A stretch of 64,000 nt of DNA from Primulina eburnea (GCF_022965805.1 NC_133105.1:24438978-24502977); one strand, 5' to 3'. Shown: positions 11,178 through 24,374, counted from the first letter of the stretch. Program-made: numbers and translations. The notes: a model not told the origin generated them from the letters alone.

Positions 11178-13166
11178 TGAAACATCCACTATTCTTTAAC
11201 TTTAAAATTCTACTAATTTTTTTTTAAAATTCGAAACTTGCAATTCAAGATACTCAACAATTCTAAAACCCAAAATTTAATTGAACATTTAAAATTTCAA
11301 GTGCATAAAAATACCTAAATCATCAATTAACAAAAACCCAAAGTCAACCATTAACACGACCATACTAACTTCCAAAATAAAGCACAACAATCTTTAAATA
11401 CTTTTAACAAAATCTTTACTTCAAAACTTTACTATCAATCTAATGCGGAAAATAATGTCCCTCAGTTGTGTACTGCCTGTCTCGATCCACTCAAGCATCA
11501 ACACCTCCCTCAATCTCAGCCTCACCTGCAACATTCAAACATAGTGAGTCTAATGACTCAACACATCCTAAACATGAATAAAAATTATACATATACAAGC
11601 ACATGAATTAAAAATCATATTTTTATTTAAAATAAGCTTGTAAGCACAATTAAATCATCAAACATTTAATCATAAAGCTTTCTCTCATCATATATCGTTT
11701 TAGGTGAAGTTTGATCCTTGAAAGTGACTAGCTGTATCATGTGGTCGACTGATCAGTCTTAGCTCACTATTGTGTATGGGGACATGCACTAGGTACCGGC
11801 ATAAAATAGAAATACTATCGTTGAGCTCCATCTGGGGCATTCTCCCGTAAACAGGCTATCTCTGGGGCCTTCTCCCTCACGATATTCCCAATAATCATAT
11901 ATCATATCCTTTTTATCACAGTCAATTCACATCCTTCAAAATATTTTTCTTTTCTTTTTAATCATAAAATATCGTATCCTTTCTACATATGTAAAATATC
12001 ATCTTTAATATTGAAAATTACACAGCCTTATCATAAATCATGAGATCCATAATTTCATCATAAATGTTTTAGAATATCATTTAGCAAGCATTATGATTCT
12101 TTGGGACACTGCCAACACTTTTTGTGCCACCATGGTGTAAAATGACCGTTTTGTCTTTGGACCCAAAAATCATCGATTTTGACTTTTTCTCACTTTTATT
12201 GACTTGAGACTATACCACGTAATTATTTAAGCTTAAATTTGACTTCTAATATTTTTATTTAACGTAAACTCGGGCTTTTTGATTTAATTCCTTAATTACT
12301 AAACCGCGAAGCCTTTAAATCCGGAATTAATTCAAAACTTAGTATTTTATTCCCAAACTTTAAACATAAACTTTTAATACCTAAACTACCCTTGTGAACG
12401 ATGAATCGACCCCCGAGGACGATGGTTCGAGCCCTTCCCTTCACCAAGCCATGTTCGAGCCCTAAAGTCCCTAGGAACCCTTGGCCTCACCCAAACCACG
12501 AGCCACCACCGAGCCACCCTTGACCAGACCTGACCCTAACCCTCCTGGACTCCACCTGGACCAACGCACCGGCCCCAGCTAACGTGCGAAGCCCATCCTT
12601 GTTCATGAACCCGATCCGCGCCCTTCCTAGAATTCTAGCCATGCAAGGACTCTCCTAATCCTCCAACCAACGACCCCACTCACACCTAACCATCCTTGGA
12701 CCATCCTATAGATCCTGCTGGACCAGCCTAGCCAGCCCTAGCTGAGCCGCAATCCATTCCTTCAGAAACCGCACCTACGCGTGCATGGGAAGAGTCCTTG
12801 CACTTGAGGACTCTTCCCTACCGGCTGTCAATGGCTAGGACTCTTCCTAACACCGAACCGCGTCCCCTCCCAAGCCCTGGCCGAGCCGCACACGAGTTCC
12901 CCCACCTAGCCAAACCCAAACACCATGAAACTCATAGGCTTGTTGCCCTCCATGCCAAGCTCGTTTCCAGCATGTATTTTATCACCTAATGACTTTTCTC
13001 GTCCCTTAAACACATCATATTTGCAGCGTGTACTTAGAAATCATAACGTTTTTCAAACAAGCGTAAAATCATCAAAACATTGAAAATAATTATCAATCAT
13101 TAAGCGAGTTGTATTCAAATGTTTTTCATGCCAAAATACGTAAAACATGCATATTGTAATTTGAAT
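11178..13166 (-). repeat. Gypsy-type LTR copy B1 (minus orientation)
   Basis: The left edge TGAAACATCCACT is shared with 13167 and is the mirror image of the GGACGTTTCA end at 37650. Blocks at 11525-11570 (GAGTC/GACTC palindrome plus GCAGGTGAG in element sense) and 12140-12420 (AAATGACCGTTTTG ... TTTAATTCCTTAATTACTAAACC) also occur in the copies at 13167 and 36435. It holds a C-rich plus strand at 12400-12960, where short spurious frames appear. No TSD was found, so it is a partial or old solo LTR. Most likely Tekay-like Ty3/gypsy, judged from LTR structure only. Confidence 0.7.
12787..12818. other. Perfect 11-bp stem, 10-nt loop hairpin in LTR B1
   Basis: GGGAAGAGTCC, loop TTGCACTTGA, then GGACTCTTCCC. 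The stem is identical to that at 14862-14893 although the loop differs. Confidence 0.8.
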
Positions 13167-15170
13167 TGAAACATCCACTACTCGTTTTTCTTAAAAAGTA
13201 CTATTTTTTTTAAATTCGGACAATACACACTATACATATATATGTACTTTCTAAAATACTTTGCATCATTTAAAAATAAATCCATCATCTATATTTGATA
13301 ATTAAAAAGAAAGAATTCAAAACATAAAATCATTAAACATTTGCCAATCCTGACTTAGCAATATTCAAAGTAAAGCTAACTCTAACAACCTCTTAAAAAT
13401 CACTCAAAAGCATAATAAAAGTCGTAAAAATCTTTAACATAAACTTTAAATCATAAATGCAAAAAACTAGCGTTGGTCATCGGGTTATGTGCACCTTCAG
13501 TCCAGCAAGATCAACCATCAAGTCCATCAATATCAATATCATGCTCACCTGCATCGATCACACCTAGTGAGTCTATTGACTCAGCAAATCATAACCATAA
13601 AAGCAAATAATACGTATACAATCAAATTCAACAGTGAAAATATTTTTACTTAAAATAACATTTCATAATCTTGCACACACGTAAACATTTTTCATATCAT
13701 CATAATCATATTCCTTTTCTTTTCATCATAAACATATAAATTTTTCTTTTATTGAATTTAGATCGTTAACAATGACCTTCGTTTCATCATAAGGTCGATG
13801 GATCCATCTATATGTAACCAAAGTACTAGGTTTCGGGGACATCAACGACACTCTCACCCGTCAACTGAGCCTTGGCCTATCATCATCATCATATGAAAAT
13901 ACGATCGTCGGGCTCCCTATAGTGCCTTCTCCCATAAACAGGCTCCCTCTAGGGGCCTTCTCCCTCACAATATACCCATTCAGATCATCATAATATCATA
14001 ATAGTCACAATTGCTTCAACTCCTCCAACGTTTCGTATTTTCATTACTTACAAAAATCATGTATCAAAATATCATTTTCCTTTTAAAACCAAGCATGCAA
14101 CATATCTTTTAGCTTTAAAATTTTATCATAAAATTCCTTAAACATTTCAAAATAATCATTTTATTATATATTACAGCATTCGGGTCACTACCATGACGTT
14201 TACTATTTTCAGGTGTAAAATGACTGTTTTACCCCTAGACATAAAATTTCTCGATTTTAACTTTTCTTACTTTCGTTGACACTAGACAATCTCAAATAAT
14301 TATTTAAGTTTAAATAAATTTTCTGATATTTTATTTAGCACAAAATCAAGGTTTTTTATTTATTTCGTAATTATTAATTCGTAATGCGTTTTAATCCCGA
14401 GTTAATTTCAAACTTTATTATAAATTCTCAAATTTTTAACATCGACTTTTTATACCTAAATTACCCTCGTGAACTATGATTCGGACCTCGTGAACCACAT
14501 TCAAACGCTTTAGCCATTAAACCCTAAGAATTGGACCCTAAACAAAACCCTCAAGCCACCTCATGTTTTCTTTGAACCGAGCTCGAGCCACCCTGAGCCA
14601 GCCCTCGCCCAATCCCTATAGGAACCCTCTTGGACCCATTGGACAAACCCTCACTCGCTGCAGCCCTCTGAACGAAGGACCCGTGCCGTGCGAACGTAGT
14701 AGAAGTTCCTAGGACTCTTCGAAACCCAGCTAGGACCCTTCCCTCGAGCCACCTCCGAGCCCAGCCCCTCGTGAACCCCCTCAGGATCCTAACAGACCTA
14801 GTCTGGCCCTTGAACTCAACCGCGAGCCCTCCCTGCACGCTGCTGTTCTCTAGGGAAGCTTGGGAAGAGTCCTAGCTCGCTTGGACTCTTCCCTAGCCCT
14901 CCCCGCACGCTGCTGTTCTCTCGGGAAGCTTGGCCGATGCTACTGGACTCATAGCATGGCTACGACTCCTCCACACACACCCAACCATGTCCCAGCCCAT
15001 CCCTGGTCAAGCCTTGGCCGAGCCATGCGTGGTTAAACCTTTATGACCGAACCTTGACATCAAAACATGCAATATCTTGTCCAGCTTGTTCTAGTTTCGT
15101 GTATCCTCCAAACCGTGCTTCGTGTAGCCCTTAAACTCGTCTAAAAACGTGGCTGTCGTGAAACATAAAG
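13167..15170 (-). repeat. Gypsy-type LTR copy B2 (minus orientation), right edge approximate
   Basis: Starts TGAAACATCCACTACTCG directly after B1 and follows the same order of blocks: the GAGTC/GACTC palindrome at 13550-13590, TGTAAAATGACTGTTTTACC near 14215, and the C-rich segment at 14470-15050. Inside it a 70-bp unit is duplicated (14825 onward and 14895 onward, CACGCTGCTGTTCTCT in both). Divergence from B1 is large, so this is not a young LTR pair. The right end fades near 15170 without a clear CA terminus or TSD. Confidence 0.65.
14862..14893. other. Perfect 11-bp stem, 10-nt loop hairpin in LTR B2
   Basis: GGGAAGAGTCC, loop TAGCTCGCTT, then GGACTCTTCCC. Same stem as in B1, with a different loop. 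Confidence 0.8.
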
Positions 15171-15757
15171 AATATAAATATTAAAAACAAGATTTAATCA
15201 ACTATATTTTTATTTTTGATATTATCGTAGGACACAAATACTTTTTGGTTCAACAATTGTTATTGTATTGGAAAGTTTGGTGAGTTTGTACTTCATATTT
15301 CAGAAATTTTAGTAAGATATTTGAGGGTGCAAATGACTTAAGGAGAAAATCAGTAAATAAAATTCGTTTATATTAGGATATTAGGTGTAAAACTATTGAA
15401 TTAATGTTATAAGGAATCGATGAAAACAAACCTAATTTTGTAAAATTCGGTTTATAGGATTTGAAAAAAATTTATTTGAGGACTATACGAGGTAATTGTA
15501 AAATTTGGGAAAGTAAGCTAAAAGAAATAATTTCATTTTGGGTTGACACTGCAATTGCTATGATTTCTAAGTTTTAGAGACTTCTAATTTTGAATTTTGT
15601 CATTAAACCTTGCAAGGATGAAAACATTTGGAGAATATTTTAAAGTTATTAAGAAATAACTTATAGGGTCATAAAATATTTATTTTTGAAGATTATGAAA
15701 TCTTGAATCCAGGTTCTAATTGGCGATTAAGAGTATAGTTGTTTTCAAGAGACATTA

Positions 15758-17752
15758 TGTAAGGTCTGGGAAATTTGATTTACGTAACTTAAATGCATGC
15801 AATCTATTATTTTATTTAAATTATTGTTTATTTATTTTTTATGCATAAATGCATAATTATTGCATGAATATGATTTATTTCACGATTATTTTAAAATTCA
15901 CGCTCTAAGGTTTCCAGATACATTTCATGCTCGATCGAGGAACGGAGACCAGTGAATTATCAGGAAAATTATTTTTATTGCATGTTTAATTTTTATTAAT
16001 TTATATAAGGTGTTTTAAGTGTATTTTTCAAGAAATTACCTTTGTTGGATATTTTTACCCGCCATAGCATATTTTTAATCGGTACGTAAATTTTAACGAT
16101 TCGGAGGACTTTTTGAGGGCTCGAGCAATATTTTCAAAAACTTACCAAAACGAATTATTTTTTGAAAATGTTTTTGGGCTTTTTTTAGATATTAATGGGC
16201 TCAAAAAACCTTTTAAACCATTTAGTTATGATTAGGGCTCATTTGTGACTTAATTAGCACCAAAACTAAACCCTAAACCTACTTAACTAATAGTGGCTGC
16301 ACACCCCATTCCACCAGAAGCCAATTTACACGTTCCTCAGCAGCTTTTTACATGACAAAACCAGCAGCAAAGCACCTCCTCCATTTTCTTTCAAGAAAGA
16401 TCATTCCCGCTTCGGTCATGATCTAGGTGTGAAATTATGGAGCTTTCGGTCATGGCACTTGCTGGAAATTCCAGTAGCGAGTGGCCTCGTTTTCGTGGGT
16501 CATATTATGCTGGAATGTGAGTTTTAGGGGCTGGTATGGTGTATTTTAGGCATGGTTTAAGTTTGGAATAATTTGGTTAAGTTTCGGTTCAATTCGAGTT
16601 AAACCCGAGACCACAATCTAAGTTTTAAAACATATCGATTAAGTTCTGAAACGGGCTCGAGTTTACATCCAAGAAATATGTTTAATTATGTTTGGGAATG
16701 TTTTAAGGAGTTCGGTAAGCTTCGGGTCAGAATTTAGAGGTCCAGGGATAAAATGGTCATTTTGGGTTTCCAGGGGCAAAATAGTCATTTTGCACCCGGG
16801 TGAGATTTTAGTCCTGGCAAGGCCCTGAGCATATAATTACCATGTTTTTAAATTTTTATGCATCATGTTTACGATTTTTATGTAATTACGAAAATTACGA
16901 TGCATGCCTGTTTTCAAGGAAAATTTACGTATATGCATGTTTTCATTAAGTGGTGAATATGATGACACGTTTTGAAAGATGAGATTTGGTTGTGACTAAC
17001 ACGATTATATGAGATATTATGAGCTGAGGCCAAGGCTCAATGGATGGGTAATGCTGTTGCTGATGTCCTGCCGTCGGGTACCACGGTTTTATTGATGGAT
17101 ACATCGAATAGAGCTGATACGATAGAGCTGATACGAAAGTCACAACTAATGAGATAAATTCAATTAAAAGAAAATGTATATGTATATGATGCTATGATAA
17201 GATATGTTTTGACATGTTATGATTTTATACGACACGTTTATGTTCATACTTTTAAGTTCATGAAATGTATGTTGATTACGGTATTTTCACTGATATGTGC
17301 TACGTATATGTACTTGCTATAAATGGCAGGGTGTGTTGAGTCTTTAGACTCAATAGGCGTTTTTGATGCAGGTGAGCATTTAGATGAGGAGACTGGAGGT
17401 GCCGAACTCTAAGTAGGCAGGGCTGGATGTGCGCGCACGACCCGAGGACCACACTTTCCGCACATCACGTTTTTATGAGCTTTGAGCAGACATGATCAGT
17501 TTTACATGTTTTTCTTTATGATAGGCTGTTGATTTTCAGGATTTTACTTGTTTTTTTATTCATGCATGATTGTGGGCCGAGTTGGCAATTTTTAAATTCA
17601 GTATTTTTATCTCGTCGATCATTTACGATTAGTTTTTAGACGTAGTATTTTTCAGTATGGTTGCATGAATGCAAAATATTTAGATGTTTATTTTCAAAAA
17701 TGTGAGCTTTTAAAAAAAAATATTTTCCCATTATAAATTAGTAGATGTTACA
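15758..17752 (+). repeat. Solo LTR A1 (gypsy-type), TSD CATTA
   Basis: Begins TGTAAGGTCTGG and ends GATGTTACA, 1995 bp. The flanking 5-bp duplications CATTA at 15753-15757 and 17753-17757 are identical, which fixes both edges. No internal region or second LTR is present, so it is the product of LTR-LTR recombination. It carries the GAGTC-TTTA-GACTC palindrome followed by GATGCAGGTGAG at about 17337-17382. Confidence 0.93.
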
Positions 17753-18657
17753 CATTAATTGCATATGTTGGGATTTTAAGAATGCTAAATACTTAAATGG
17801 AATATGTAGGGTCTTAAATTATCTTCACTACAATAAATTAAGGAATGACATTTCTAGGTCAAAGACATTACTCTAACCCTTAGGATAACAAATAGATAAC
17901 TAATTTACGTAAAATAAGTCACATAACATTGATAGACATCAAGGAAAGAGTAGCATAATAAGTTTTGTCTTTATAAGATGCTAAGAATAAATTATATTGG
18001 AAGGTGGATAAAAGTTTTTTTCCTTAGGGTGTTAAGTTTTTTGTAAGTGTAAGGTCATAATTTTGAGTTCGAGATTACATTAAGTGTTTGATTTAATAGC
18101 GGAATTTAGAATGATGTGAAATGATAACTCAATAGACTTGAATCATTTAAGTAATTTGAATGCTTGGGATTTAAGAAAGCAAAAATAAAAAATAAAAATT
18201 GATGACAATGTTAAAAATGATATGTTTCTTATATACAATAATGAGGTTTTAGTAAGTACCAATCATTAAAGTGTTTAATAATCATGGATACTAGGATTAC
18301 TATGGATCGAAACCGGTTTGGCAATAGGAATATATTTTGGGGAATTAAATTATAGGATCAAGAAAACTTAGGGTAAAGTCAAATAATTAATTAATCTTTG
18401 GAAAGATAAAATAACTTAAGGTAGTTTAGGATTTATAATTGATAGAAGATGTAGAGTTAGTTAAATATTTGATTTTCTTGAGATCAAGAAATTTGGTATA
18501 AATGGATAAAAATAGAAGATGTGTCACAATAGAGTACGCAGCGAAAGCATGATAAAATGCAAAAATTTAAGCCAATCAAATTAAGTATGAAGTGAATGAG
18601 AGAACCTAAGCTTTTCAATAATGAAAACTAGAGAAATTTCGATGACGAAATTTTATT

Positions 18658-18672
18658 TAAGGGGGGATGATT
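18658..18672 (+). other. Polypurine tract before LTR X
   Basis: TTAAGGGGGGATGATT just before TGTGACGC. It marks the LTR on its right as the 3' LTR of a plus-strand gypsy element. Confidence 0.65.
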
Positions 18673-19553
18673 TGTGACGCTAAAAAAACAGTCAACGTAA
18701 ACCGTATTAAATCGATAAAATATTTTAATGAAATTATTTTAGATGCATGAATGATATATATTGAGTGATTAATGATAAATTGTGTAATTTTACTCGACTG
18801 CATAATTTAAAGATTTTTTAGGGGAATATCGGTGGTTTGCTGGGGACGGAGTAATGGAGACGATTAAGGCGTTAAAGATTAAAAAAGCTTAATTTTTATT
18901 TTTAGTTAAGAAAATATGTATTTTAATTATTTAAAATATTGTAATAAGATCCAATTTAAATTAATTAGAGGGAGCAAGACATTTTATGCATTTTATAAGA
19001 GTTTTTTTGGAAATAGATATTTTAAATATTTTAATTTGAGACTTAAAGGTTTTATTAATTTTAATGGACCTAATTAATTATTTAAAAATCTAGACTTAAT
19101 TAATCTCATTAACTAAGTGTTTAGGAAAAAAAAATTTTACAGCCTTAGGAAACATTTTTTTAATTCTATTTAAAAGAGTCCCACACACACATACTCCGAA
19201 ACTCACACAAATCACGTGAACTCAAATTGAAAGATAGGAACGAGCAGCAACCGAACATGGTTTCCTTGGCAAAGGGGTCTCCAAATTATTTTCTCCTTCG
19301 TTCTTCCTTCCAAAAACGATCACCCGACTTCCTTGCATCCCAAGGTGGGTTTTTGGTGGCGTTTTGACAAGAAAAAAGGTAGTAAAAAAAAGAAATCGTC
19401 CTCTGTTCGTCACCGACGTTCCACCACTTCGGTATTCGTATTTCGTGCATTCTAAACACAAAAGCACATTTCTGAACTTTCTTTTTTCACCATTTGACAG
19501 GATCGATTTGGGGGATCATCGTTGAGCTATGATATCTCGGTTATTGAAATATT
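18673..19553 (+). repeat. 3' LTR X of the decayed gypsy element, first segment
   Basis: Starts TGTGACGC after the polypurine tract. A TATA-like TTCTATTTAAAAGAG lies near 19158, followed by a CACACACACATACTCC leader, as in the solo LTR at 33788. It breaks near 19553 where a copia LTR begins. The likely continuation is 33327-33787 and 36435-37650; together the three segments make about 2.56 kb, close to the 2.6 kb of the related solo LTRs. The exact break point is uncertain. Confidence 0.6.
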
Positions 19554-21067
19554 GAACACCAATGAATTAAATCAAGTTTGGTTTCAAATAAGCGGAAGAC
19601 ACTGAAAATAATCCTTCATAGAAATTGATTAAACATTTTGTAAAAAATTTAAAAAAAATATTCAAATTGAATGAGTAAAAATATTTTGGTTGAAGCATTT
19701 TATCAAACACTTTGTATGCAATGTTTTGGTATTTGAAGAACACATAAACATCTTTAAAAACAGTGAAATGATAAGTAAATGCAATAATAAATAGAGACAA
19801 ATTTGTTTATGGATGTTCGGAGATTAACAACTCCTACGTCACCCCCTCTTCCTTTTGGGAAGGATCCACTAGAAGACTTTGATTTATACAATACTTTGTA
19901 CAAATCCATTTCAACTTAGGACTTATCTCTTGCCTAATTGAAACTCCTAGCACACTCTCGATTGTAGACCGCAACATCACAATCCGCATAATGTTTAACG
20001 TCTTATGCCAAGACTACAAGCACAATCTTTAATGTCTTTGTGTGAAGACCCACTCAACTAAAATTTGAAGTTCAACTCTCTTGTATATGTATGAGTGATT
20101 GTGTGTGAGTAGTTTATCATTGACAGTGTATATCTCAAATGTATCCTCGCACAAGGACTTATGCTCTCAATTAGCAGATTTTTTTATGCTAAATGCTCAT
20201 GCTTTGAATCCTCTTCAAAAGCTCTTATTGGATCTTCAAGATGTTGTATTTATATGCCCCAACAATTATATAACGTTAGACACAAGATATGACCGTTTTA
20301 AAGTTTCTGTACTGTTTCTGAAATTGTAACGGTCAAATTCATCTTGCTGGACATTTTCTCGAGCTTAAACTGGTCATTCAGCGGTTGGTCACCGGTTCAA
20401 ACCAGTCAGTGGTTGAAGTGCTCAGCAATTGAAACTGATCAACTGTTGAAATAGGTCAGCGGTTGAAAACTGATCAACAGTTGAAACTGTTCACCTGTTC
20501 AAATTGATCAGCAATTCAATCTGGTCAGCATCTCAACCGCAACTCAACTGGTGTGCTATGCAGAACCAGTAGTTTCATCGTCATTTATCATAATATTAAG
20601 CTTCTATTCAGATTTTGACTTTTGAAGATGATTTCTAGATCATCGTCTTATTTTTCCAACATATATATTGAATCGCTTCATTCCAATACATGGGCGAGAG
20701 ATATGGTAAAAATACCATAGCTGCTCATATCTAACTGATTGATGTTTTTGTGCAATCAGTTTGGCAATTAGTTTGGCCATTCAGTGAACGGTTTGACCTA
20801 GTTAACATCCGATTTTGCCCAACTGACGTGAACTACGACTTGTTTCAAATTGGTTTTCTGATCAGTCTATTTGGCAGATTGTCATTTGAATCAAACGAAT
20901 GAGAGATATCACTTAAAACACTAAAGCTCGCTAGAAATTCAGTTTCGCTAAATTCAGTTTCGGTTTCCTTCTTGGGTTTGCAGTTTCACACGTGAGTTAA
21001 TATATTAGAAATACAATAACAAGTTTTATTAACATCAAAATTATAATTTCGAACATGAAATGTTCCA
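19554..21067 (-). repeat. 3' LTR of a copia element (copia 3), minus orientation
   Basis: Shares the block order of the SIRE-like LTRs: TTTATGGATGTTCGGAGATT, CTCCTACGTCACCCCCTCTTC and CTAGAAGACTTTGAT. These parallel 9496-9575. The element-sense start is TGGAACATTTCATG (plus-strand end near 21067). A polypurine tract follows it (plus strand AATAATCTCTCTCTTTTT, 21068-21085), so this is the 3' LTR. The middle part (20330-20560) is full of GGTCAGCGGTTGAAACTG-like short repeats. The left edge and TSD are not resolved. Confidence 0.7.
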
Positions 21068-21271
21068 ATAATCTCTCTCTTTTTGATGATCACAAAACTT
21101 GAATAAACAATTGATTTAATTAACATATTTTCCACTTTTTTATGTAAATCAAAAAGTTATATTTTCAAAACATTTTAGCCAAAAAATTTCCCCCTCTTAG
21201 TATTTAAAAATAATCTCTTCTCCCCTATATTTTTGAATGTTTAAAATTTATAAAACTAGAGGAGTGACTAA
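21068..21271 (-). other. Copia 3 polypurine tract and remaining internal sequence
   Basis: AT-rich sequence between the copia 3 LTR and the Athila insertion. It includes a purine-rich tract in element sense at 21068-21085 and a second CCCCCTC run at 21191. No frame was recognised. Confidence 0.5.
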
Positions 21272-22667
21272 TGATAGAGGTGGATTTTACGTGTTCTTGC
21301 ATATCGTTATGTCGCATTGTGTTGCATTTATCATTTAGATTTCATGCATTTTGTGTTATTCTAGCATTAGTTATGTTTTTGGTTATTTATGAGTTTAGTT
21401 GGTGAAAATGCAGGTGAGTTGGGAATAGACTGAAGCTTTAAAGAAGAAATTCGAGAGACCCTCGCCCGGGCGCACATTGCCATCCGCCCGGGCGCATCCA
21501 AGGTGTGGAAAAATAAATTTTGCGAGAAGCATCCGCCCGGGCGGACATTCACATCCGCCTGGGCGCGCCAAAGAAAAATAAAAAGGCAAGGTCTGAGAGA
21601 GTTGTCCGCTCGGGCGGAAACTTATGTCCGCCCGGGCGCAATGTAACTTTGGAAAATATTTTGCGCGATTCCTTGCCATGTTTTCTGGAGAAGACTGATA
21701 TGGAAGGAAAAAGACACGAACTGAGAGATTCAGACATCATTCTTCAGCCGCCAGATGCCTTGCAGAGCACTTTTGCGCTTGGATTGAAGAATTGAAGATT
21801 TCGGGCATCGTTTCTCGCGTTTTTCGTCAATTCTAGTATTTCTAACTTAGTTTTTATCTTTTAAACATTGTTTTGCTTAGTTTAATTATGAATTCTAGTA
21901 GCTAAACTTTATTATTTGTTTGGATTAAAGGGGATCCTACCCCGAACGTTGAATTGAATTAATTTATATTTCGATTGTGCGTTATTCTTGATTTTACTAC
22001 TGTTTTACTGTGTCATTAAAGCGTAGCTAACTTTAACGACGTTTTCATATCACGAGTGAGTTCGAGAGAATAACAAGTGATAGGATCGAGTAGTATAATC
22101 CGCGGATCTACAATTTACATAGATATATGAAATTGGATACGTGCCGATAGTCATAGTGCTTAGGGTCGAAAACTAGGGGATTTCATAGATCGAAATGCAA
22201 TTTGCTCTTGATAAATAATTAAAGACATTTAATTACTTCATTGAGTAGAATTAGTTTGGCATATCTCGAGAGAGTATGTTCAATAGATTAGGAAATCTTG
22301 TCGGAAGCGTAGATCACGATCGAACGAATTGATTAATAAACGAGGGGTAGGTGAACCGAGATTCCCAACAAATCCATTTCTTATTGAATTTTAACTCAAC
22401 ATTTTAGATTAAATTCTCATTCATTACTTGTTGAATCATTTTAATTGCATATTTATTTGAGTATAGTAGGAGTAATCACACAACTCAATTTTCGTTGCTA
22501 AATGTTAAATAACTGAAAATAATAATTGTTAAACACAGTCTTCAATGGAACGATACTCGTACTCTGGTACACTATATTATTACTTGACATCGTGCACTTG
22601 CGATTCATTTTGAGCATACAAAATCATATTTTATTGGGGATTTTACTGTGCAAGTTTTGCTCAATCA
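21272..22667 (+). repeat. 5' LTR of the Athila element
   Basis: 1396 bp, TGATAGAGG ... CAATCA. It contains six CGCCCGGGCG-type palindromes (21463-21638) downstream of an AAATGCAGGTGAGTT motif near 21406. Two of the six carry C-to-T changes relative to the 3' LTR. Confidence 0.95.
21463..21638. repeat. Array of three palindrome pairs in the Athila 5' LTR
   Basis: Ten-base units start at 21463, 21485, 21534, 21556, 21607 and 21629. Each pair is exactly 22 bp apart start to start, and pairs repeat every 71-73 bp. The consensus is the self-complementary CGCCCGGGCG, usually preceded by TC. Units 4 and 5 are CGCCTGGGCG and CGCTCGGGCG. Confidence 0.9.
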
Positions 22668-22673
22668 AGTTTT

Positions 22674-22691
22674 TGGCGCCGTTGCCGGGGA
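22674..22691 (+). other. Athila primer binding site (tRNA-Asp type)
   Basis: TGGCGCCGTTGCCGGGGA, 6 bp inside the 5' LTR. This is the PBS typical of Athila/Tat gypsy elements. Confidence 0.93.
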
Positions 22692-22791
22692 CTGTTAATC
22701 TATAATTTTATTTTTAGTTATTTCCTTTAGCATTATTTTATTTCTCTTGAGATAACACTTCATATTTTATTACAGATATTTCTTCCAGTGC

Positions 22792-24236
22792 ATGCCAAAG
22801 TCACTTGACGTGGAGCTTGAGTTTGATCCTGAAATTGAAAGAACCTTCCGAAGGCGAAGACAACAACAAAGACTTAAAGAACTGATGGAAAGACACGAGC
22901 AAGAACGAGGAGAGGAACAGCGTGACAATAGACAAGTTGAGATACCGCGTCGCATATCAATGCTGGAGTATGCCCAACCTTCTTTGGAGGGTGCACGCCC
23001 TAGCATTGTGAGGCCTATCGTGTGGGCAAATCACTTTGAAATCAAGCCAGCCATAATCCAGATGATTCAGAACACAGTTCAATTCGGAGGAACTGCAGTA
23101 GATGATCCAAACACGCACATCGCAGATTTTCTTGAAATTTGCGATACTTTTAAATTCAATGGAGTTTCTGATGATGCTGTTAGGTTGCGTTTATTTCCTT
23201 TCTCCTTACGTGATAAAGCTAAAGCGTGGTTAAATTGTTTGCCTGTAGGTTCGATCGCTACGTGGGACGACATGGCGAAAGCTTTTCTCATCAAATACTT
23301 CCCTCCCTCCAAGACCATGAAGCTACGGGCAGACATTACAACATTTGCTCAATTTGATCAGGAATCTCTATATGAGGCATGTGAACGCTTCAAGGATCTA
23401 CTACGAAGATGCCCACATCACGAGTTACCACTTGGGTTAGTCGTTCAAACATTTTATTATGGTTTGCTTACTCCTAACCGTACTATGATAGATGCGGCTG
23501 CTTGTGGAAACCTGTTGAGAAAGACCGCGGAGGAAGGATATGAATTGTTAGAGGAGATGGCTACTAGCAGCTATCATCCTCAATCTGAAAGAAACAACCA
23601 GAGGAAGAGTGAAGGAGTGCACCAGGTAACTGATTTTTCTGCTATTACTGCACAACTTGATGCTTTAAACAGGAAAATAGACGGCTTGAATGTGGGTGGC
23701 ACGGCGATGCGTCTTCAAGAAATATTCTGTGAAAAGTGTGGAGGGGAACACTATGCGAAGGACTGTCAAGATGATAATCCATTCTATGTGCAAAATGAGG
23801 CACCAGTGAACCAAGTGGGAGTCCAAAACCACCCAAGGCATGACCTTATTCGAACACATACAATCCTGGGTGGAGGCAACACCCCAACTTCTCATGGGGC
23901 GGTCAAAACAGTCAGAATAGACCGCAAGGAGGACAATAATATGGGAAACAACCGATGTATAGATCCGATCCTCCTAGAGAAGAAAAGTCCAACTTGGAGC
24001 AAATGATGTCTAAGTTTAATTCATCCACTGAAACTAGACTTCAAAACCAAGACGCGTCGATAAAAGGGCTCGAGAATCAAATTGGACAGTTGGCCAAGAT
24101 GATAGCAAGTAGAGAGCCGGGCACCTTGCCAAGTAATACCAAGACTAATCCAAAAGAGCAAGTGAAGGCCATTGAGTTGAAGAGTGGGAAAGTTTTGGAG
24201 TCAAGAGAGAGAGAAAAAATTCAAGTGTCCGGATGA
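22792..24236 (+). pseudogene. gag: Athila gag, frameshifted near its 3' end
   Basis: The ATG at 22792 opens 404 codons. An Arg/Glu-rich coiled N-terminus (residues ~18-50) is followed by a retrotransposon Gag domain (~75-270, with FPFSLRDKAKAWLNCLP and FLIKYFPPSKT). Near residue 312 a CEKCGGEHYAKDC segment is the zinc knuckle. The frame ends at 24006. An overlapping frame (23955-24236, LEQMMSKFNSSTETRLQNQ ... IGQLAKMI) carries the conserved Athila gag tail, so one indel near 23840-23950 broke the gene. Gag forms the particle and packages RNA. Confidence 0.9.
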
Positions 24237-24374
24237 ACAGATTGCGACATCTAAAGGTAAGCCTTCTAACTCTACACCAGCACCCACTGCACAACCTAAA
24301 ATTGTTATACCTCCTCCTTTTCCTTCTGCATTGAAAAAAGAAAACTAGATGCACAATTCGGTAAGTTTCTTGAG

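Larger units (their letters stand above)
15171..18672 (+). mobile_element. Decayed Ty3/gypsy internal region, 3' end, split by a solo LTR
   Basis: AT-rich sequence without usable frames at 15171-15757 and 17758-18672. At the right end the text GAAATTTCGATGACGAAATT, then TTATTTAAGGGGGGATGA, matches the usual end of a gypsy pol gene (the last codons encode a Phe-Asp-Asp/Glu-Glu-like motif), followed by a polypurine tract and an LTR start TGTGACGC. Only this 3' end is diagnostic. That the rest belongs to the same element is inferred from continuity across the solo-LTR insertion. Confidence 0.5.

Noticed and set aside
14551..14838. 95-codon minus-strand frame, and a 63-codon frame at 12798-12989
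   Set aside because: Both lie in the C-rich segments of LTRs B1 and B2 and are not conserved between the two copies.
21463..21638. Regular GC-rich repeats as a possible CRISPR-like array
   Set aside because: The units are 10-bp palindromes with 12-bp gaps inside a plant retrotransposon LTR. There are no long repeats or unique spacers and no cas genes.
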